NCBI RefSeq assembly: GCF_000472525.1
Contig: NZ_AWZT01000007.1
Coordinates: forward strand, 1 to 64,000
Source of the DNA: Paraburkholderia dilworthii
Lineage (GTDB): Bacteria > Pseudomonadota > Gammaproteobacteria > Burkholderiales > Burkholderiaceae
Direction of reading: 5' to 3'
Length of the DNA stretch: 64,000 nucleotides
Part shown: piece after piece, positions 26,512 through 37,290 of the stretch
Position numbering within the stretch: the first letter of the stretch is position 1
Layout: each line of letters starts with the position of its first letter
Notes under the pieces: model-generated
The model's input: only the letters and a program-made list of their open reading frames with translations
Told to the model about the DNA's origin: nothing
Databases searched by the model: none
Position numbers and translations under genes: made by a program

Positions 26512-28824
26512 TCAGAACGCCGTCCCGATCTGGAACTGGAACTTCTGATACTGGTCGCCCGTATGCTTGGTGAGCGGGAAGCCCAAGCTCAGCTTGAGCG
26601 GTCCGATCGGCGAAATCCATGCAAGGCCGACACCGTAGCCGTAACGCAGACCGTTGGCGCCGTTCGACGTGGCGGCGGTGCTTGCGTCGGCCCAGACGTT
26701 ACCGGCATCGAGGAAGGTGAACACGCGCAAGGTCCGATCATAGCCGGTGCCCGGCAGCGGGAACGTCAATTCGATGTTGCCGACAAGCAGCTTCGAGCCG
26801 CCGATCGGATCGCCGGTTGTGGTGTCGCGGGGGCCGAGCGAGCTCGGCTCGTAGCCGCGGACCGAACCGATACCGCCCGCGTAGTAGTTCTTGAAGATCG
26901 GGTATGGCTTGCCGCCCATGCCCTTGCCGTAGCCACCCTGGAAGTTGAAGCCCAGCACAAAGCCGCGCGCAAACGAGTAATAGTACTGCGCGTTGATGTC
27001 GGCCTTGTAATACTGGGTGCTGCCGATGGGCGTACCGTATTCGGCGTTTGCCTGCGCGAAGTAGCCGCGGCTCGGCACGAGCGCGCTATCACGCGCGTCG
27101 CGCGACCAGCCCACCGTGACCGGCACGTTGTTCGACACGCGGCCGAAGTCGGTCACGTATTGTTTGTACGAAGCCGGCGTATTGGCGTCCACGTCCAGCT
27201 GGTTCTGCTCGAGACCCGCGCCGAAGTACACCGTGTCGACTTCCGAGAACGGAATGCCGAACTTCAGGTCACCACCAATCGTGACGATCTTGAAGCTCGA
27301 ATCGGTCGAGTAGTACAGCGGCTGATACGTACGGTAATAAACGTCGGTAATACGCTTGATGCCGTCGACCGTGAAGTACGGATCGACCTGCGTGACCGTC
27401 AGGGTACGGTAGGTTTTCGCGGTATTGACGTTCACCGCGAGACTCGTGCCCGAGCCGAACACGTTGTCCTGCGAGACGCCCGCCGAGAGCACCACCTTGT
27501 CGGTCGAAGAGAAGCCCGCGCCGAGCGTGATCGCGCCGGTCGGCTTCTCGGCCACCTTGACGTCGACATCGACCTGGTCCGGCGTGCCTTCCACCGGAAT
27601 CGTGGTCACGTCGACGTCGGTGAAGTAGCCAAGACGATTGATACGGTCTTTGGACAGCGCGAGGCGGTTCGAGTCGAACCACGAGCTTTCGAGCTGACGC
27701 ATTTCGCGGCGCACCACTTCGTCACGCGTACGCGTGTTGCCGACCACGTTGATCCGGCGCACGTAGACGCGGCGGCTCGGGTCCACTTGCAGCGTCAGGT
27801 CGACCTTGTGGTTCGCCTGGTCGATCTGCGGCTGCGCGTTGACGGTCGCGAAGGCGTAACCGTATTCGCCCAGCTTGTCGACGATAGCCTTGGTGGTGGA
27901 TTGCAGCTTTTCAGCCGAAAAGCGGTCGCCCGGTTTGATCTTGATGAGCTTGGCAAGCTCCGGCTCGCGGTCGAGCAGATTGCCCGCTAGCTTGATGCTC
28001 GAAATCGTGTACGGCTCGCCTTCATGCAGCGTGACCGTCAGGTACATGTCCTTCTTGTCCGGCGTGATCGACACCTGCGTCGACTCGATATTGAACTCGA
28101 GGTAGCCGCGGTTCAGATAATACGAGCGGACATTTTCGAGGTCGCCGGTGAGCTTGTCTTTCGCGTACAGGTCGTTCTTCGTGTACCACGAGAACCAGTT
28201 CGGCGTGGACAACTGCATTTCGTCGCGCAGCGTGCCGGTGCTGAACGCCTTGTTGCCGATGAAGTTGATCTGGCGGATCTTCGCACTCGGCCCTTCAGCC
28301 ACCGAGAACAGCACCGAGACACGATTGCGGTCGATCGGCGTGATCGTGGTCGTGACTTCGGCCGCGTAGTAACCGCGCGTCAGATACTGACGCTTCAGTT
28401 CCTGTTCGGCCTTGTCGACCAGCGCCTTGTCGTAGTAACGACCTTGCGACAAGCCGACGGCGCGCAGCGCCTTGGTGAGGTTTTCCTTGTCGAACTCGTG
28501 AATGCCCGCGAAGTCGATCGTGCCGATGGCCGGACGCTCCAGCACCTGCACGATGACCACATTGCCTTCGGTCGCGATCTTGACGTCGTTGAAGAAGCCG
28601 GTTGCGTACAGTGCGCGAATGGCTTCCGATGCCTTGTCGTCGCTGAACGTGTCACCCTGCTTGATAGGCAGGTAGGCGAACACGGTGCCAGGTTCGACGC
28701 GTTGCAATCCCTCGATCCGGATGTCTTGCACCACGAAGGGCGTGGTTGCGTGAGCAACCAGTCCATGCGCGGCGAATGCCGCGGTTATAACCGTCTTCGG
28801 AACAAAGCGATGAGGTTTAAACAA
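26512..28824 (-). CDS. bamA: Outer membrane protein assembly factor BamA
   Basis: 770 aa, as in other Burkholderia-type BamA. It inserts beta-barrel proteins into the outer membrane. The signal peptide ends near GLVAHA. Five POTRA repeats follow (for example IRIEGLQRVEPGTVFAYLP, INFIGNKAFSTGTLRDEMQL, INVVGNTRTRDEVVRREMRQ). The 16-strand barrel carries the lid-lock motif GSVRGYEPSSLGP and ends in Phe (FQFQIGTAF), as outer-membrane signals do. It lies between rseP and skp; in many Proteobacteria this set is under sigma-E control, but no sigma-E promoter was identified here. Confidence 0.98.
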   Translation of the reverse strand: MFKPHRFVPKTVITAAFAAHGLVAHATTPFVVQDIRIEGLQRVEPGTVFAYLPIKQGDTFSDDKASEAIRALYATGFFNDVKIATEGNVVIVQVLERPAIGTIDFAGIHEFDKENLTKALRAVGLSQGRYYDKALVDKAEQELKRQYLTRGYYAAEVTTTITPIDRNRVSVLFSVAEGPSAKIRQINFIGNKAFSTGTLRDEMQLSTPNWFSWYTKNDLYAKDKLTGDLENVRSYYLNRGYLEFNIESTQVSITPDKKDMYLTVTLHEGEPYTISSIKLAGNLLDREPELAKLIKIKPGDRFSAEKLQSTTKAIVDKLGEYGYAFATVNAQPQIDQANHKVDLTLQVDPSRRVYVRRINVVGNTRTRDEVVRREMRQLESSWFDSNRLALSKDRINRLGYFTDVDVTTIPVEGTPDQVDVDVKVAEKPTGAITLGAGFSSTDKVVLSAGVSQDNVFGSGTSLAVNVNTAKTYRTLTVTQVDPYFTVDGIKRITDVYYRTYQPLYYSTDSSFKIVTIGGDLKFGIPFSEVDTVYFGAGLEQNQLDVDANTPASYKQYVTDFGRVSNNVPVTVGWSRDARDSALVPSRGYFAQANAEYGTPIGSTQYYKADINAQYYYSFARGFVLGFNFQGGYGKGMGGKPYPIFKNYYAGGIGSVRGYEPSSLGPRDTTTGDPIGGSKLLVGNIELTFPLPGTGYDRTLRVFTFLDAGNVWADASTAATSNGANGLRYGYGVGLAWISPIGPLKLSLGFPLTKHTGDQYQKFQFQIGTAF

Positions 28825-28891
28825 CGTGCTTCCCCAGTGTGTATAGCTGCATCAGGTCGGACGGTCGCCGTTGTGAGCGCCGCCGGACACT

Positions 28892-30331
28892 TTAAAAGTG
28901 GATTAAACGAGCGAGATCGTTGAACAGTGCAATCGCCGACAAAGCAACGATGCAGGCGAGGCCCGCCCTCTGAAAAACGAGTTGCCAGCGATCGGAGACA
29001 ACTTTACCGGTCACGGCTTCAACCAAATAATATAACAGATGACCCCCGTCCAATACCGGAATTGGTAGCAGGTTCAGTACACCGAGGCTAATACTGACGA
29101 GGGCCAGGAACGACAGGAATGCAGAAGGACCCAGACGTGCGCTCTTTCCTGCGTAATCGGCGATCGTCACGGGACCCGACAGATTTTTCAGCGAGGCCTC
29201 GCCGACAATCATGCGGCCGAACATCCGCACCGAGTAAACCGCGAGATCCCACGTGCGGCGCGCGCCCAGTTGAAGGCTTTCGAAAGGTCCATAACGCACG
29301 TTGATCGACGGCACCTGGGTCGCCAGTTCCGCGCCGATGCGGCCGATCTGCTGCCCCGTTGCCGCGTCGCGCTGCGCTTGCGGAACGATGCTGATGTCTT
29401 CGAGCTTGCCCTGCGTTTGACCTTGGCTTTGACCTTGGCTTTGACCTTGGCTCTGACCCTGCGTCTGGCCCCCGGCTGCCCGCTCCACTTGCAGCGTCAA
29501 AGGCTGGCCGGCGTGCGATTTTACATACGCGATGAAGGCCGTGGCGTTATCGGTTGCGATGCCGTTGATCGCGCGCAAGCGGTCGCCCGGAGCAAGTCCC
29601 GCCTTCTGCGCGGCACTGCCCGGCTGCACGCTCGCAACGGTCAGCTTGCCGCCGCCGGGTTCGAAGCCGAGGCGCGACATGAAGTCGTCGTCGACGTCCT
29701 TTTCATTGATACCGCGCAAGTCGAGTTGAAAGTCGGACGTACCATCCGGGCCTTTCGCGCTCAGCACGACGCGTTTGTGATCGAACGCCGCACCCAGCAG
29801 TTTCCAGCGCAAGTCCGACCAGGAGCGCACCGGCGCGGAGTCGGCGGCATTCTCCGTGCGCACGGCGACCACCGTTTCCCCGCCTTCGAAACCGGCAACG
29901 GCGGCTGCCGTGTTCGGCGCTGGCACGGCCAGAATGGCCGCAGGTTCGGTAACGCCGGTGGCGAACACGAGGCCGAACAGCACGATCGCCAGCAGGAAAT
30001 TCGCAACCGGCCCAGCCGCGACGATCGCGATACGGCGCCACACCGACTGCCGGTTGAACGCATGCGGCAACGCTTCAACGGGAATCGGCGCGCTGCCGGT
30101 CTCACGCTCGTCGAGCATCTTCACATAGCCGCCGAGCGGCAGCGCGGCAATGGTCCACTCGGTGCCGCTCTTCGGACTGACCCACTGAAAGAGCGGCTTG
30201 CCGAAGCCAATCGAAAAGCGCAGCACCTTGACGCCGCACAGCCGCGCCACGCTGTAATGCCCATATTCGTGGACGACCACGAGCACGCCAATCGCAACCG
30301 CGAAGGCGAGCACTTCGATCAGCAGATTCAT
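28892..30331 (-). CDS. rseP: Site-2 protease RseP
   Basis: 479 aa, intramembrane zinc protease that cleaves the anti-sigma-E factor. HEYGH is at residues 21-25 in the first helix; the third ligand is in IPVLDGGHLLYYLVEA near the C-terminus. Two PDZ domains occupy the periplasmic loop (about 115-380), the second with VQPGSAAQKAGLAPGDRLRA. An insertion of five QxQG units (12 bp each) follows VERAAGG within that domain and is unusual. The start follows the dxr stop by 7 bp. Confidence 0.97.
   Translation of the reverse strand: MNLLIEVLAFAVAIGVLVVVHEYGHYSVARLCGVKVLRFSIGFGKPLFQWVSPKSGTEWTIAALPLGGYVKMLDERETGSAPIPVEALPHAFNRQSVWRRIAIVAAGPVANFLLAIVLFGLVFATGVTEPAAILAVPAPNTAAAVAGFEGGETVVAVRTENAADSAPVRSWSDLRWKLLGAAFDHKRVVLSAKGPDGTSDFQLDLRGINEKDVDDDFMSRLGFEPGGGKLTVASVQPGSAAQKAGLAPGDRLRAINGIATDNATAFIAYVKSHAGQPLTLQVERAAGGQTQGQSQGQSQGQSQGQTQGKLEDISIVPQAQRDAATGQQIGRIGAELATQVPSINVRYGPFESLQLGARRTWDLAVYSVRMFGRMIVGEASLKNLSGPVTIADYAGKSARLGPSAFLSFLALVSISLGVLNLLPIPVLDGGHLLYYLVEAVTGKVVSDRWQLVFQRAGLACIVALSAIALFNDLARLIHF
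29409..29468 (-). repeat. Five in-frame 12-bp repeats in rseP (QTQG/QSQG)
   Basis: Five consecutive 12 bp units encode QTQG-QSQG-QSQG-QSQG-QTQG within the second PDZ region of RseP. The middle three units are nearly identical (consensus CCTTGGCTTTGA on the plus strand). Copy-number change would keep the frame. Confidence 0.9.
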
Positions 30332-30338
30332 AAGCGCC

Positions 30339-31544
30339 TCACTGGACGGCGCGTTCCGTGCGGCGGGCGGCGTCGGGCAGACGCGCGATGAATTCGGCAG
30401 CGGCGCGGCGCGCTGCGGCGTCTGCTTCGATCACGTTTTCGAGCGCGTGCGCGCTGCCATTCGGCAACGCATTGAGCACCGAGTCGACCACTTGCGCGAT
30501 CGCCATGAAACCGATCTGGCGCGACAGGAACGCTTCAACAGCAATTTCGTTAGCGGCGTTGAGCGCCGCACTGGCGAGGCCGCCTTCGGCGAGCGCCTTC
30601 ATGGCCAAAGCCAGACAGGGGAAACGTGCGTAGTCCGGTTTTTCGAACGACAACGACGCGATTTCCGCGAGGTCCAGTTGCGCGACGCCCGAATCGACGC
30701 GATCCGGAAACGCGAGCGCGTGCGCGATCGGCGTGCGCATGTCGGGATTGCCTAGTTGCGCGAGCACCGAGCCGTCGGCATATGAAACCAGCGAATGGAT
30801 CACGCTTTGCGGATGAATCAGCACGTCGATGCGCTCGCCCGGCAAGCCGAACAGCCAATGCGCCTCGATGACTTCGAGGCCCTTGTTCATCATCGTGGCG
30901 GAGTCGACTGAAATCTTGCGGCCCATGACCCAGTTCGGATGCTTGCAGGCTTCGTCCGGCGTGACGTCGAAAAGCGTGGCCGGTTCGCGCGTGCGAAACG
31001 GGCCGCCCGACGCGGTCAGAATGATCTTCGACACGCCGCCATGCAGCGCGGCTTCGCGCGGCAAGCACTGGAAAATAGCGTTGTGCTCGCTGTCGACCGG
31101 CAGCAGAACCGCGCCATTGTCGTGGACCGCGTCCATGAAAATGGCGCCCGACATCACCAGTGCTTCCTTGTTTGCAAGCAGGATCCGCTTGCCGGCGCGG
31201 GCGGCGGCGAGGCTCGGCGCGAGGCCGGCCGCACCCACGATGGCCGCCACCACCGTGTCGCAGCCACTGGCTTTCGACACGTCGACGAGCGCCTGGGCGC
31301 CGTAGGTCACTTCGGTCTTGCAGCCTGCCTCGCGCAGTTTGTCCGCGACGCGTGCGGCCGTGTCGGCGTCGCCGACCACCGCAACTTCCGGTCGAAAACG
31401 CAGGCATTGCTCGACGAGCTTGTCGCCGTTGCGGTGTGCAGTGAGCGCATAAACCGAAAAACGCTCCGGATGACGCGCAACGACGTCGAGCGTGCTGTCT
31501 CCAATCGAGCCCGTGGAACCGAGCAATGTCAGACGTTTTTGCAT
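30339..31544 (-). CDS. dxr: 1-deoxy-D-xylulose 5-phosphate reductoisomerase
   Basis: 401 aa from ATG 31542-31544 with AGAGAAAGAG upstream. Second enzyme of the MEP isoprenoid pathway, supplying units for UppS. NADPH site [16 protein letters not shown]. Metal and substrate motifs [24 protein letters not shown] and [20 protein letters not shown]. 10 bp after cdsA, 7 bp before rseP. Confidence 0.98.
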   Translation of the reverse strand: MQKRLTLLGSTGSIGDSTLDVVARHPERFSVYALTAHRNGDKLVEQCLRFRPEVAVVGDADTAARVADKLREAGCKTEVTYGAQALVDVSKASGCDTVVAAIVGAAGLAPSLAAARAGKRILLANKEALVMSGAIFMDAVHDNGAVLLPVDSEHNAIFQCLPREAALHGGVSKIILTASGGPFRTREPATLFDVTPDEACKHPNWVMGRKISVDSATMMNKGLEVIEAHWLFGLPGERIDVLIHPQSVIHSLVSYADGSVLAQLGNPDMRTPIAHALAFPDRVDSGVAQLDLAEIASLSFEKPDYARFPCLALAMKALAEGGLASAALNAANEIAVEAFLSRQIGFMAIAQVVDSVLNALPNGSAHALENVIEADAAARRAAAEFIARLPDAARRTERAVQ

Positions 31545-31554
31545 ATCTCTTTCT

Positions 31555-32376
31555 CTAGCCGAGCAGCAGCATGGCAATCGGCAGCACCGGCAACAATGCG
31601 TCGATGCGGTCGAGCACGCCACCGTGCCCCGGCAACAGGCCGCTCGAATCTTTCACGCCGGCCTGGCGCTTCATCATGGATTCAAAAAGGTCGCCTACCA
31701 CGCTGAACACCACCAGCAGCGTCAGTGCGAGCAACGCACGCAGGGCGCCCCATTGCGCCCACAATCCGGAATACAGGGTCGGCTCGAACGCATGCGAGAC
31801 GACCGCCGCCAGGGCGACGATTATCACGACGAGCCAGCCGCCGATCGCCCCCTCCCACGTCTTGCCGGGGCTGATGGCGGGCGCCAGCTTGTGCTTGCCG
31901 AATGCCTTCCCCGAGAAGTATGCGCCGATATCGGCGAGCCATACCAATAGCAGCAGCGACAGCACGAACGGCACACCGTGCATGCGCGCGGCGACGAGAG
32001 CATGCCAGCACGCGACGAATATCACAATGCCGGCAAGGAACAGAAAGCTGCGCCAGGCGCCCTGCGCGAGCGTCGGCTTGCGCAGCAGCACGAACGGGCC
32101 GGCGATCACCCAGAAAATGGCGGCCGCCTGATAAAACGGCCGCGCTCCCTCGACGCCAATGCCGAGGCGCGTGCTCGCCACTAGCGCCACTGCGGCGACC
32201 AGCGCGTAAATGACGGGGCCGGCGCCGCCCAGCTTGAGCAGGCGCGCCCACTCCCACGCGGCGAATACGACGACGAACGCAATCAGCGCGCCGAACGCGC
32301 CAACCGGCGCGAACAACGTGACGGGCAGAAACACCGCCAGGAGAACAATCGCCGTGATGACACGGGTTTTTAGCAT
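31555..32376 (-). CDS. cdsA: Phosphatidate cytidylyltransferase
   Basis: 273 aa inner-membrane enzyme with about eight helices. It makes CDP-diacylglycerol, the precursor of all phospholipids. The family signature is complete near the C-terminus: [20 protein letters not shown] then [14 protein letters not shown]. Its start overlaps the end of uppS by 7 bp. Confidence 0.97.
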   Translation of the reverse strand: MLKTRVITAIVLLAVFLPVTLFAPVGAFGALIAFVVVFAAWEWARLLKLGGAGPVIYALVAAVALVASTRLGIGVEGARPFYQAAAIFWVIAGPFVLLRKPTLAQGAWRSFLFLAGIVIFVACWHALVAARMHGVPFVLSLLLLVWLADIGAYFSGKAFGKHKLAPAISPGKTWEGAIGGWLVVIIVALAAVVSHAFEPTLYSGLWAQWGALRALLALTLLVVFSVVGDLFESMMKRQAGVKDSSGLLPGHGGVLDRIDALLPVLPIAMLLLG

Positions 32377-33152
32377 GGAAGCGAATCGACGTTTTGCGAT
32401 TGCGGCTCGAGCTGAGCACTGGTGCGGCCGAAACGGCGCTCACGCTCAGCGTACGAAGCGATCGCGTGGCCGAGCGCGTCGGCGTCGAAATCCGGCCAGA
32501 AGGTGTCGGTGAAATAGAACTCTGTGTAGGCCAGCTGCCACAGCAGGAAATTGCTGACGCGCCGCTCGCCGCCCGTACGGATGAACAGATCGGGCTCGGG
32601 CGCATACGACATCGACAGGTGCTCGGCGAACGATTCCTCGCTCACCTCGACCGCCTTGCCCGCTAGCGCCGATTGCTCGGCGAGCCTGCGAGTGGCTTGC
32701 ATGATGTCCCACCGGCCGCCGTAATTGGCCGCGATAGTGAGCGTGAGGCGGGTATTGCGCGCCGTCTTGGTCTCCGCGCGCCTGATCAGATCGCGGATGC
32801 GCGTATCGAAACGCTCGAGATCGCCGACCACCCGCAAACGGATGCCGTTCGCGTGCAGTTTGCCGATTTCGCGTTCCAGCGCCGTGACGAACAGGCGCAT
32901 GAGGAACGACACTTCGTCGTTCGGACGGCGCCAGTTTTCGGAGCTAAAAGCAAACAACGTGAGATATTCGACGCCCTGGCGGGCGCACGCCTCGACGGCC
33001 GCACGCACAGCGTCGACGCCGCGCGTATGCCCGGCCACGCGCGGCAAGCGGCGTTGGGTGGCCCAACGGCCGTTGCCGTCCATGATGATCGCGATATGTC
33101 GCGGCACCGCGGCGACATCAGGCACGCGCACGGTTGAACTGGTGTAGGTCAT
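32370..33152 (-). CDS. uppS: Undecaprenyl diphosphate synthase
   Basis: 260 aa cis-prenyltransferase that builds the C55 lipid carrier for cell-wall sugars. [20 protein letters not shown] contains the catalytic Asp; FSSENWRRP and the [20 protein letters not shown] region are diagnostic. About 155 bp separate it from frr. Confidence 0.97.
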   Translation of the reverse strand: MTYTSSTVRVPDVAAVPRHIAIIMDGNGRWATQRRLPRVAGHTRGVDAVRAAVEACARQGVEYLTLFAFSSENWRRPNDEVSFLMRLFVTALEREIGKLHANGIRLRVVGDLERFDTRIRDLIRRAETKTARNTRLTLTIAANYGGRWDIMQATRRLAEQSALAGKAVEVSEESFAEHLSMSYAPEPDLFIRTGGERRVSNFLLWQLAYTEFYFTDTFWPDFDADALGHAIASYAERERRFGRTSAQLEPQSQNVDSLPC

Positions 33153-33306
33153 GGCCGTCGGGACAATAACTGCAAATGAAGAAGTGAAAACCCTGAATTG
33201 GTGGGTGCTCCCAGACCTGGCGCAGTACGGTTAGCACTTCGCGCCAGCCCCTGAAGGGACAGAAAAAGCCGGACCGGCCCCGCATTTTCCCCGGAGCCGG
33301 GCGGCC

Positions 33307-33867
33307 TTACACCGTCATGATCTCGGCTTCTTTCGTCACGACGAGCTTGTCGATCTCAGCGACGAATTTGTCCGTCAGCTTCTGAATATCGTCGCCTGCA
33401 CGGCGCTCGTCGTCTTCCGAAATTTCTTTGTCTTTAACGAGCTTCTTCAACTGCTCGTTAGCGTCGCGACGCAGGTTGCGGACCGCGATCTTGGCCGTTT
33501 CGGCCTCGCTCTTGACCACTTTGGTCAGTTCGCGGCGGCGTTCTTCCGTCAGCGCGGGCATCGGCACCCGGATCACGTCGCCCTGGGTGGCCGGGTTCAG
33601 ACCGAGGTCCGACTCGCGGATCGCCTTTTCGACGACCTGGACCATCTTCTTTTCCCACGGCTGCACGCCGATCGTACGTGCGTCGATCAGCGTCAGGTTC
33701 GCAACCTGGGAAATAGGCACCGGCGAGCCGTAGTAATCGCACTGGATATGATCGAGCAGGCCCGTGTGCGCACGGCCCGTGCGAATTTTCGACAGATCGT
33801 TCTTGAACGCGTCGATGGAACGCTGCATTTTTTGTTCAGCGCCCTTCCTGATATCAGCCACAGACAT
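33307..33867 (-). CDS. frr: Ribosome recycling factor
   Basis: 186 aa, standard length. With EF-G it splits post-termination ribosomes. Contains [20 protein letters not shown], the hinge and domain II ([20 protein letters not shown]), [20 protein letters not shown] and the C-terminal helix. It follows pyrH by 100 bp. Confidence 0.98.
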   Translation of the reverse strand: MSVADIRKGAEQKMQRSIDAFKNDLSKIRTGRAHTGLLDHIQCDYYGSPVPISQVANLTLIDARTIGVQPWEKKMVQVVEKAIRESDLGLNPATQGDVIRVPMPALTEERRRELTKVVKSEAETAKIAVRNLRRDANEQLKKLVKDKEISEDDERRAGDDIQKLTDKFVAEIDKLVVTKEAEIMTV

Positions 33868-33967
33868 TTTTAAACCTCCGAACCTTCAAAACGGTGCGAG
33901 CCGGCCAGCACGCGCGGTATGCGGCGGCCCGGGCTCGCGTCAAAGCCCACGTTATGTGAACGAGAGT

Positions 33968-34681
33968 TTACACGTGGACGAGGGTGCCCTCGTCCTCGCC
34001 GAGCACGATGCGCTTGAGCGCGCCCGCCTTGACGATCGAAAACACGCGGATCGGCAGCTTCTGATCGCGGCACAGCGCGAACGCCGTGGCGTCCATGACC
34101 TGCAGATTGCGGCCGATTGCCTCGTCAAAGCTGATCGTGGTGTAGCGCGTCGCACTCGGATCTTTCTTCGGGTCGGCTGAGTAGACGCCGTCAACCTTGG
34201 TGGCTTTCAGCACGACTTCGGCGCCGATTTCCGAACCGCGCAGCGCGGCGGCCGTGTCGGTCGTAAAGAACGGGTTGCCGGTGCCGGCCGCGAAAATCAC
34301 GACTTTGCCTTCTTCTAGCTGGCGAATCGCGCGCGGGCGGATGTACGGCTCAACCACCTGATCCATGCGCAGCGCGGATTGCACACGCGCCTCGATGCCT
34401 GCATGACGCATGGCGTCCTGCAGTGCCAGCGCGTTCATCATGGTGGCGAGCATGCCCATATAGTCGGCTGTTGCGCGATCCATACCGGCTGCGCCGCCCG
34501 CTACGCCGCGAAAAATGTTGCCGCCGCCAATCACCACGGCCAACTGCGTTCCAAGACGGACCACTTCGGCCACGTCCGCCACCATTCGTTCGATGGTCGC
34601 GCGATTGATGCCGAAGGCATCGTCGCCCATCAGAGCTTCACCGGAGAGTTTGAGCAGGACGCGTTTGTAGGCAGTGGGCAT
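33968..34681 (-). CDS. pyrH: Uridylate kinase
   Basis: 237 aa from ATG 34679-34681 ([20 protein letters not shown]). Phosphorylates UMP to UDP; hexameric bacterial type. [10 protein letters not shown] and [18 protein letters not shown] are the nucleotide and phosphate loops, and [16 protein letters not shown] follows. Placed between tsf and frr as in most bacteria. Confidence 0.98.
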   Translation of the reverse strand: MPTAYKRVLLKLSGEALMGDDAFGINRATIERMVADVAEVVRLGTQLAVVIGGGNIFRGVAGGAAGMDRATADYMGMLATMMNALALQDAMRHAGIEARVQSALRMDQVVEPYIRPRAIRQLEEGKVVIFAAGTGNPFFTTDTAAALRGSEIGAEVVLKATKVDGVYSADPKKDPSATRYTTISFDEAIGRNLQVMDATAFALCRDQKLPIRVFSIVKAGALKRIVLGEDEGTLVHV

Positions 34682-34900
34682 AGGGTATCCAGATCGCGCA
34701 GAACAGGGCAACAACAAGGGACTAATGTAGGGGTGAAATGCTGATTCGGGCAAGCGCCGCCAAATTGATGAACCCAGGAGGTCCGCCAACGGCGGCTGCG
34801 CAGCGAGGGTCGACCCGCGCGCAGCCTTGCGGCGCCGCCGACCGCGGCACAGTCTTGCTCTGCCGCGGGTACAACGGTACTAGCTGAGACTCGGTGAAGC

Positions 34901-35782
34901 TTATTGTTGCTTTGCAGCAGCCACTTGCGCGGCAACTTCAGCAGCGAAGTCGTCCTGCTTCTTCTCGATGCCTTCGCCGACCACGAACAGCGCGAACTTC
35001 TGAACGCTCGCGTTGCCGGCCTTCAGCATCTGTTCGATCGTCTGCTTGTCGTTCTTAACGAACGTCTGGTTCAGGAGCGACACTTCCTTCAGATACTTCT
35101 GCACGCTGCCGTCGACCATCTTCGCGACGATTTCAGCCGGCTTGCCCGATTCGGCGGCCTTCTGCTCAGCGATGCTGCGTTCCTTGGCGATCAGATCCGC
35201 CGGCACGTCGTCCGACGACAGCGAGACCGGTTTCATCGCGGCGATGTGCATCGCCACGTCCTTGCCAACCTGCTCGTCAGCGCCGGTGTACTCGACCAGC
35301 ACGCCGATACGCGTGCCGTGCAGGTACGCGGCCAGCTTGTTCGACGTCTCGAAGCGCACAAAACGGCGGATCGACAGGTTCTCGCCGATCTTGCCGACCA
35401 GCGCGAGGCGCACTGCGTCGACGGTCTGGCCGTCGAGCGGCAGAGCCGACAGCGCGGCGACGTCAGCCGGGTTTTGCGTAGCGACCAGTTCGGCGATCTT
35501 CTTCGAGAAAGCCAGGAAGTCGTCGTTCTTCGAAACGAAGTCGGTTTCGCAGTTCAGTTCGACGAGCGAACCCGCGTTGCCGCCGATGAACGAGGCGACC
35601 ACGCCTTCAGCCGTGACGCGCGATGCAGCCTTGCTCGCCTTGTTACCCAGCTTCACGCGCAGCAGCTCTTCAGCGCGCGCCATGTCGCCGTCGGCTTCCG
35701 TCAGCGCCTTCTTGCATTCCATCATCGGCGCGTCGGTCTTTGCGCGCAGTTCTGCAACCATGCTTGCGGTAATTGCCGCCAT
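34901..35782 (-). CDS. tsf: Elongation factor Ts
   Basis: 293 aa starting at the second of two adjacent ATGs (35780-35782), 6 nt from AAGGAG. It is the guanine-nucleotide exchange factor of EF-Tu. The N-terminal UBA-like part is [20 protein letters not shown]; the core has [16 protein letters not shown] and [10 protein letters not shown]. It follows rpsB but is separated from it by a terminator-like hairpin. Confidence 0.98.
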   Translation of the reverse strand: MAAITASMVAELRAKTDAPMMECKKALTEADGDMARAEELLRVKLGNKASKAASRVTAEGVVASFIGGNAGSLVELNCETDFVSKNDDFLAFSKKIAELVATQNPADVAALSALPLDGQTVDAVRLALVGKIGENLSIRRFVRFETSNKLAAYLHGTRIGVLVEYTGADEQVGKDVAMHIAAMKPVSLSSDDVPADLIAKERSIAEQKAAESGKPAEIVAKMVDGSVQKYLKEVSLLNQTFVKNDKQTIEQMLKAGNASVQKFALFVVGEGIEKKQDDFAAEVAAQVAAAKQQ

Positions 35783-35956
35783 CATTTGCTCCTTGAGTTC
35801 CGTCTGTGTTGCGTCTGTGTTTGCGTCTATTACACGCCGCCCGGACTTCGATACCGGCGGCAAGAATTTGTTTCAGCGTTATGCGCATTTTCTACGGATA
35901 ACGCATCGGGCACCGCCCCAGCCGGAGACAGCGCCCCACTACGACGTCGCGGCTTA

Positions 35957-35989
35957 AAAAAAGGGGGCCTGTAGAAAGCCCCCTTTTTT
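35957..35989 (-). terminator. Hairpin with U-tract between rpsB and tsf
   Basis: On the minus strand, AAAAAAGGGGGC is followed by an A/U-containing loop of 9 nt, GCCCCC and then TTTTTTT, 18 nt past the rpsB stop. It has all marks of an intrinsic terminator although tsf continues in the same direction. It likely lets only part of the transcripts read on, or tsf has its own promoter in the 35783-35956 gap. Confidence 0.8.
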
Positions 35990-36007
35990 GCCGGACACGG
36001 GGCAGCT

Positions 36008-36760
36008 TTACGCTTCCGCGTTGACCTCGACGAACTCGTCGCCGTCGTCACCACGTGCAGCCTGCACCACTTCGTTGACCGCATTGGCGCGGCCTTCGAG
36101 GATCGCGTCGGCCACGCCAGCCGCGTACAGAGCGACAGCCTTGCTGGCGTCGTCGTTACCCGGGATCACGTAGTCGATGCCTTCCGGCGAGTGGTTCGTA
36201 TCGACCACTGCGATGACCGGTACGCCGAGCTTGTTAGCTTCGGTGACGGCAATCTTGTGGTAGCCGACGTCGACCACGAAAATAGCGTCCGGAATACCGC
36301 CCATGTCCTTCACGCCGCCAATCGACTTTTGCAGCTTGGCCATTTCGCGTTCGAACAGCAGCGCTTCCTTCTTGCTCATGCGTTCGGTTTCGCCTGCTTC
36401 CAGCGCTGCTTCCATGTCCTTCAGGCGCTTGATCGATACCTTCAGCGTCTTGAAGTTGGTCAGCATACCGCCGAGCCAGCGTGCGTTGACGTACGGCATG
36501 CCGGCGCGCTGTGCTTCCTGGGCGATCGTGTCGCGCGATTGACGCTTCGTGCCGACGAACAGGATGGTGCCGCGATTCGCTGCCAGTTGACGCGCGTACT
36601 TCAGCGCGTCGTTGTACATCGGCAGCGTCTTTTCGAGGTTGATGATGTGAATCTTGTTGCGATGGCCGAAAATGAAGGGAGCCATCTTCGGGTTCCAGAA
36701 GCGCGTTTGGTGACCGAAGTGGACACCGGCTTCCAGCATTTGACGCATGGTAACTGCCAT
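36008..36760 (-). CDS. rpsB: 30S ribosomal protein S2
   Basis: 250 aa. Contains [20 protein letters not shown], the [20 protein letters not shown] region, [20 protein letters not shown] and [20 protein letters not shown]; ends in an acidic tail. First gene of the rpsB-tsf-pyrH-frr run, with a leader of about 300 nt. Confidence 0.98.
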   Translation of the reverse strand: MAVTMRQMLEAGVHFGHQTRFWNPKMAPFIFGHRNKIHIINLEKTLPMYNDALKYARQLAANRGTILFVGTKRQSRDTIAQEAQRAGMPYVNARWLGGMLTNFKTLKVSIKRLKDMEAALEAGETERMSKKEALLFEREMAKLQKSIGGVKDMGGIPDAIFVVDVGYHKIAVTEANKLGVPVIAVVDTNHSPEGIDYVIPGNDDASKAVALYAAGVADAILEGRANAVNEVVQAARGDDGDEFVEVNAEA

Positions 36761-37290
36761 GAAAATCTCCGCGAGGGTTGGGTCTTAAGCCGGCCGCCGT
36801 ATCTGCCGCGCCGCCAGGTCAAGTCTTGCCTGGCTGAGCGCCGCGGACACCCTGGGTGCGCCGGCTTGCGAGTCTGCTGCCTGGATACTGCTTTCACTCC
36901 GTGGCTCAGGCAGCGAGCGCCACGGGAAGTGTCACCCGGATCTATTGAACGCTGCTGACTGGATGCCGCCATTCACATTATTTTCAGCCAGAACCCGGAC
37001 TGAACGATGACAACGCAATGGCGACGATCACACAACAGGCAAAAGAAGGATCGACTTAGCCAAAGATTATAGCATGCGACTATCGGCCGACTCAACCTGC
37101 CGGGTGGCTCCCATTGGCTGCCGCAGGTTGCACCGCTCGCTCGCCTCGCAGCCTCACTACGCACCGCGAGGCTGCGAGCGGGCAGGCGCGGCGCGCTTAT
37201 CGCAAAAGGCGCCAACAGGGCGCCAAAACACAGCGGCATGGGGAATATGGTGCGATAATCCCGGAATAAATCGCATTTCAGGCCCGACTC
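36761..37290. other. Divergent rpsB/map intergenic region and rpsB leader
   Basis: 530 bp without a protein gene. The rpsB promoter lies in its right half, so about 300 nt (36761-37059) would be transcribed as leader. Inverted repeats seen: GCCAGG-N10-CCTGGC at 36813-36834 within the leader, and the 11 bp repeat CTCGCAGCCTC/GAGGCTGCGAG at 37145-37178, upstream of the promoter. In other bacteria S2 represses its own operon through the rpsB leader; whether this leader does so is unknown. Confidence 0.55.
37066..37095 (-). promoter_or_regulatory. Predicted sigma-70 promoter of rpsB
   Basis: On the minus strand TTGAGT (37090-37095), an 18 bp spacer and a perfect TATAAT (37066-37071). Transcription should start near 37059, about 300 bp upstream of the rpsB ATG. 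Confidence 0.65.
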
